A DNA stretch of 64,000 nt, from assembly GCF_016908115.1 (NCBI RefSeq), contig NZ_JAFBDH010000001.1, positions 186,001 through 250,000 on the forward strand, written 5' to 3'. This stretch comes from Peptoniphilus gorbachii. Lineage in GTDB: Bacteria > Bacillota > Clostridia > Tissierellales > Peptoniphilaceae. This document shows, in pieces, positions 60,474 through 64,000 of this stretch. The translations under genes were made by a program, and so were the position numbers. The stretch's first letter is position 1; each line of letters opens with the position of its first letter. The notes under the pieces were generated by a model. It was not told the DNA's origin. It saw only the letters and a list, made by a program, of their open reading frames with translations, and did no database searches.

Positions 60474-62354
60474 TTAATCTATAGACTCTAATTCATCTTT
60501 AAAATCAGTTTGAATTTCTTTTTTATCATATTCTTTTAATATATCCATAAATTCTTCGCCAGTTATTGTTTCTTGACGAAGAAGATATTCTGCAATTGCG
60601 TGAAGTGCTTTAATGTTTTCTTTTAAGATTTTTCTAGCCTCATCATGAGCATGGTCAATAATTTTTTGCACAGCTTCATCAATTTCGTATTGCGTTTGTG
60701 GTGAACATTGAAGTGATGTATCTCCCCCAAGATAAGCATTTGTCATAGACTCTAAAGCCACAAAGCCAAATTCATCTGTCATTCCAAATCTAGTTACCAT
60801 TGCCTTTGCTATTTTTGTCGCCTTTTCAATATCATTTGATGCACCGCTTGTCCTTATGTTAAAAATAAGCTCTTCAGCAGACCTTCCGCCAGTAAGTGTA
60901 ACAATGCTATTAATTGCATCTTCCTTAGTCATTAAGAATTTTTCTTCTTCATCAACTTGCATTGTATAACCTAGTGCACCAGAAGTTCTTGGAATAATGG
61001 TTATTTTGTGTACTGGTGCAGAATCCTTTTGTTTTGCAGCAACTAGGGCATGACCTACTTCATGGTAGGCAATAATTCTCTTTTCCTTTGGAGAAATAAC
61101 TGCATTTTTCTTTTCATATCCTGCAAGAACTACTTCTACAGATTCTTCCAAATCCCTTTCACTCATTTTGTCTCTTCCTTCACGCACTGCATGTAGAGCT
61201 GCTTCATTAATCATGTTAGCTAAATCGGCACCAGAGGCACCTGCAGTTGCTCGAGCAATTTTTTCAAAGTCAATTGCTTCTTCTTTTTTTATATTTTTAG
61301 CATGAACTTTTAAAATTGCAGTTCTTCCACTTAAATCTGGAAGTTCAACTGGAATTCTCCTGTCAAATCTTCCTGGTCTTAATAGAGCAGGATCAAGTGA
61401 ATCAGGTCTATTTGTAGCTGCTAAAATTACTACTCCTGCCTTTGCATCAAATCCATCCATTTCTGAAAGAAGTTGATTTAAGGTTTGTTCTCTTTCATCA
61501 TTTCCTGAAATTCCCGCTCCATCTCTTCTTTTACCAATTGTGTCAATTTCATCAATAAAAATTATACATGGAGCTTTTTCAACTGCTTGTTTAAATAAAT
61601 CTCTAACTTTTGCAGCGCCAAGACCTACAAACATTTCAACAAAAGCAGATCCAGAAATTGAAAAGAAAGGAACTTCTGCTTCACTAGCCACAGCCTTAGC
61701 TAAAAGAGTTTTTCCAGTTCCTGGAGGTCCAACCAAAAGTGCACCCTTTGGTAATTTTGCTCCAATTTCTGTATATTTCTTAGGATTGTGTAAAAAGTCT
61801 ACAAGTTCTGACAAGGCTTCCTTTGCCTCATCTTGTCCGGCTACATTTTCAAATTTAATTCCATCAGTTGATTCAACATAAATTTTTGCACCACTTTTAC
61901 CAAGACTCATTGGACCAACATCGCCCATTCTCTTAAAAATAAACTTTGATAAGAAGAACCAAAAGGCAATAAAAATTGCAAAAGTTGCAAGTGTTGAAAT
62001 TATAAAAGAAAGTACGGGATTCATTTCAGGCTTATAAACCTGAGCAGATTTTACATTTTTATTAACTAACCTATCAACTAAGTTAGGATCGTACATCCTA
62101 TTTGTTTCGTACTTAACTTTTTTCCCATCTTTTTCTACTTCAAAAGCAATAGTTCTATCTCGAACTTCAGCTTTTTTTATATCGCCCCTATTTACCATAT
62201 TTACAAAGGAAACATAATCAATTTCTTTTATGTCTTTTTCCTTATTAAGTCTTGGGACAAAAACTATGGCGACTAGATAAAAAATTATAATCGCCAAAAT
62301 TACATAGAGAATTGTGGGAATATATTTATTAAAATTATTTTTGTTGTTAGACAA
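60474..62354 (-). CDS. ftsH: ATP-dependent zinc metalloprotease FtsH
   Basis: Hexameric membrane AAA protease for quality control. 626 residues. Two membrane helices (about 11-30 and 112-133) flank the external domain. AAA motifs: Walker [14 protein letters not shown], Walker [34 protein letters not shown]. Protease site HEVGH (near 430) and a later Asp ligand. The start is TTG at 62354, 8 bases after AAAGGGG. Separated from recR by a terminator. Confidence 0.97.
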   Translation of the reverse strand: MSNNKNNFNKYIPTILYVILAIIIFYLVAIVFVPRLNKEKDIKEIDYVSFVNMVNRGDIKKAEVRDRTIAFEVEKDGKKVKYETNRMYDPNLVDRLVNKNVKSAQVYKPEMNPVLSFIISTLATFAIFIAFWFFLSKFIFKRMGDVGPMSLGKSGAKIYVESTDGIKFENVAGQDEAKEALSELVDFLHNPKKYTEIGAKLPKGALLVGPPGTGKTLLAKAVASEAEVPFFSISGSAFVEMFVGLGAAKVRDLFKQAVEKAPCIIFIDEIDTIGKRRDGAGISGNDEREQTLNQLLSEMDGFDAKAGVVILAATNRPDSLDPALLRPGRFDRRIPVELPDLSGRTAILKVHAKNIKKEEAIDFEKIARATAGASGADLANMINEAALHAVREGRDKMSERDLEESVEVVLAGYEKKNAVISPKEKRIIAYHEVGHALVAAKQKDSAPVHKITIIPRTSGALGYTMQVDEEEKFLMTKEDAINSIVTLTGGRSAEELIFNIRTSGASNDIEKATKIAKAMVTRFGMTDEFGFVALESMTNAYLGGDTSLQCSPQTQYEIDEAVQKIIDHAHDEARKILKENIKALHAIAEYLLRQETITGEEFMDILKEYDKKEIQTDFKDELESID

Positions 62355-62383
62355 ATTTTTCCCCTTTCTAGAAACCTTAAAAG

Positions 62384-62408
62384 AAAAAATTTGGGACTAA
62401 GTCCCAAA
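62384..62408 (-). terminator. Terminator of the dnaX-ybaB-recR operon
   Basis: TTTGGGAC/GTCCCAAA (62390-62397 with 62401-62408), 3-base loop, followed on the minus strand by TTTTTT, directly after the recR stop. Confidence 0.87.
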
Positions 62409-62409
62409 A

Positions 62410-63012
62410 TTAATCTAATCTTCTTCTATTTTCCATGGCTGTTTGAATTGTAATCTCATCATAATATTCAAGATCTCCTCCAACAGGTAAGCCATAACCT
62501 ATTCTAGAAACTGTTATATCATAGTCAGATAAAATATTTTTTATATAAGTTGCAGTTGCATCTCCATCTACAGTGGGATTTGTTGCAACTATTATTTCTT
62601 TAATATTTTCTTTTTTAACTCTGTCAATTAGTTCCTTAACTTTCACATCATCTGGTGATTTACCCTTTAATGGTGATATGACTCCATGTAGCACATGATA
62701 TTTTCCATGAAAACTGTGAGATCTCTCCATTGCCTCAACATCCTTTGGACTTTCTACTACACATACTATAGAATCATCTCTTGATTTATTTGAACAAATA
62801 TCGCAGGGATCACTATCAGCATAATTCATACATATAGAACACTGAACAGTGTTTCTTTTTGCTGCAATTATAGAATCTGTAAGATTTATTACTTCAGATT
62901 CGTCAAGTCCAATTATATGATAAGCAAGTCTTTGAGCAGTTTTAGAACCAATGCCTGGAAGTCTATTTAGTTTCTTTATTAAATCTTCAATAGGACCAAT
63001 TTCTTTATTCAT
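62410..63012 (-). CDS. recR: Recombination protein RecR
   Basis: 200 residues. Helix-hairpin-helix RLPGIGSKTAQRLAYHI (about 15-31), four-Cys zinc finger CSICMNYADSDPCDIC (57-72), Toprim VVESPKDVEAMERS and a C-terminal Walker-like segment. Works with RecO and RecF to load RecA on gapped DNA. It is 1 base after ybaB, the classic dnaX-ybaB-recR order. Confidence 0.97.
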   Translation of the reverse strand: MNKEIGPIEDLIKKLNRLPGIGSKTAQRLAYHIIGLDESEVINLTDSIIAAKRNTVQCSICMNYADSDPCDICSNKSRDDSIVCVVESPKDVEAMERSHSFHGKYHVLHGVISPLKGKSPDDVKVKELIDRVKKENIKEIIVATNPTVDGDATATYIKNILSDYDITVSRIGYGLPVGGDLEYYDEITIQTAMENRRRLD

Positions 63013-63013
63013 C

Positions 63014-63355
63014 TTATAGTCCAGGAATATTTAATCCGCCTGTAAATTTACCCATTTGAGAATTCATTTTGCTTTCAGCACTTCTCATAGCTTCATTTAC
63101 TGCTGCTACAATTAAATCTTCAAGCATTTCAACATCATCAGGATCAACTGCGTCCTTATCAAGTTTAATAGAAATCAATTCTTTATTTCCATTAACAGTT
63201 GCACAAACTGCACCTCCACCTGAAGTTGCAGAAATTTCTTCATTAGCTAAATTTTCTTGCATTTCTTCCATTTGTTTTTGAAGCTTTTCAATTTGCTTCA
63301 TCATATTATTTCTTCCGCCTCCACCTGGGAAGCCATTAAATCCACCTCTAGCCAT
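63014..63355 (-). CDS. ybaB: YbaB/EbfC nucleoid-associated protein
   Basis: 113 residues. N-terminal Gly-rich opening (ARGGFNGFPGGGGRNNMMKQ), a coiled helix (KQIEKLQKQMEEMQENLAN) and the family's beta-hairpin (TVNGNKELISIKLDKDAVDP). Dimeric DNA-binding protein of unknown detailed role. Standard position between dnaX and recR. Confidence 0.96.
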   Translation of the reverse strand: MARGGFNGFPGGGGRNNMMKQIEKLQKQMEEMQENLANEEISATSGGGAVCATVNGNKELISIKLDKDAVDPDDVEMLEDLIVAAVNEAMRSAESKMNSQMGKFTGGLNIPGL

Positions 63356-63363
63356 AATTCCTC

Positions 63364-64000
63364 CTAAATATCTTCTATATTATTTTTCCCAAAAATTTCT
63401 TCTAATTTGTCTACTCCACTTTTTTTGATTTTCATCCTGACATCAATATCCTTGCCATAAATAGACTTTAATAAATCAGGCAAAATATTTTTTCTCTCTG
63501 GATTTGAGCAATAGTCAAAATAGAATTCGTATTTATCTTGAAATACAATATCTAATATTCCATCATGAAAATTTTCTACTTCTGCAAATTTTAAAAATCC
63601 TCCAAATCCCGAAGAATTTTGTGAAATTAATTCATCTACAATTTTTTGCCAATCCATTTTTATTTTTTCAAGAGAAAGTGAAGTTTCTGTCTTGCCTTTT
63701 ACTTCACCATTATCCTCTATTATAGCAGATTGATTTGATTTTTCAATTGAAGCATCATTTATAGATTCCTTGTTAATTTGGGCTGGTTTTACTTTCGAAT
63801 TATCTATATTATTAGTTATATTTTCTAGATTTTTTGAATCCTTTAAATTTTTATAATAATCTTCTCTTTGCCCTTGGCTTAATTTGTTTTTTAAATAATT
63901 AATATCAGAGCTAGAATTAATTTTATCTTCTAAAGCTTTAACTCTAAGTGTCAAATCATCTTTGAGAATTCTATTGCAGATTTTAACAGCATTCATTTCA
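63364..64000 (-). CDS. dnaX: DNA polymerase III gamma/tau subunit, C-terminal part, cut by window end
   Basis: The frame runs open past base 64000, so only the last about 211 residues are seen. Visible are a helical region (ICNRILKDDLTLRVKALEDKI), a Ser/Asn/Lys linker, and a C-terminal domain starting KIKMDWQKIVDELISQ that matches the tail domain of Firmicute tau. Position before ybaB and recR supports dnaX. The ATP-binding clamp-loader part lies outside the window. Confidence 0.85.
   Translation of the reverse strand, partial: EMNAVKICNRILKDDLTLRVKALEDKINSSSDINYLKNKLSQGQREDYYKNLKDSKNLENITNNIDNSKVKPAQINKESINDASIEKSNQSAIIEDNGEVKGKTETSLSLEKIKMDWQKIVDELISQNSSGFGGFLKFAEVENFHDGILDIVFQDKYEFYFDYCSNPERKNILPDLLKSIYGKDIDVRMKIKKSGVDKLEEIFGKNNIEDI

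Noticed and set aside
61540-61881. 113-codon plus-strand frame inside ftsH
   Set aside because: Antisense shadow of the conserved AAA domain; no ribosome site or family resemblance.

Overview
The window comes from an AT-rich, low-GC Gram-positive anaerobe. Evidence includes AGGAGG-type ribosome sites, a T-box leader, Rrf2 and Fur regulators, a manganese pyrophosphatase with CBS domains, a CD1247-type protein beside efp, and NEAT and Shp haem-binding proteins. I infer a Firmicute of the Tissierellia/Peptoniphilaceae type (Peptoniphilus, Parvimonas, Finegoldia or Anaerococcus relatives). The species is not decided by anything I can see. Almost every gene lies on the minus strand. The exceptions are the CBS-pyrophosphatase, tmcAL, a small secreted protein and a Fur-family regulator. 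I found no tRNA, rRNA, insertion sequence, phage or CRISPR array.

Layout. 1-2920: haem-capture operon (NEAT surface protein, Shp-type protein, haem-binding lipoprotein cut by the window edge) behind a clear Fur box. 3084-7647: DUF454 protein, heterodimeric ABC exporter-type pair and a DtxR-like regulator, with a palindromic operator candidate upstream. 7888-11222: type-2 ileS under a T-box leader. 11226-17351: Rrf2 regulator, SAF-domain oxidoreductase, HI0933 flavoprotein, Mn-pyrophosphatase and PepC. 17504-21178: His-tailed protein, DUF4153-like membrane protein and pyrC. 21248-28246: one long operon from a NusG_II protein through a Gx transporter, maf, radC, an SGNH hydrolase and an orphan pseudopilin cluster to efp. 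28386-30373: rpmF, yceD and ackA. 30475-37562: tmcAL, a membrane-anchored protein, a GmrSD-like defence protein and ppsA. 37617-45783: CYTH protein, two metallophosphoesterases, a YhaN ATPase, an isochorismatase, a degenerate PfkB protein, a phosphosugar mutase and YbaK.

45889-54652 is an eight-gene overlapping operon: aroB, aroA, aroC, a chorismate mutase/shikimate dehydrogenase/shikimate kinase fusion, aroQ, pabAB, aroF and pabC. It covers the whole shikimate pathway from DAHP to chorismate and on to p-aminobenzoate, so it looks built mainly for folate. 55669-58704 is a zinc-uptake locus, znuABC, diverging from a Zur/PerR-type regulator; a perfect 19-bp inverted repeat carries both promoters and their operators. 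58971-64000 holds an Na+/H+ antiporter-family protein, ftsH, recR, ybaB and the end of dnaX.

Most notable: the GxHH (inverted HIGH) signature in IleRS; the tri-domain CM-SDH-SK fusion inside a fully overlapping pABA operon; the pseudopilin set without a visible motor or major pilin; a predicted leaderless transcript; the symmetric znuA/zur promoter; a possible small RNA with its own palindromic operator between convergent genes; a lone DUF262-DUF1524-DUF4268 defence gene; and a PfkB protein lacking the GAGD motif.
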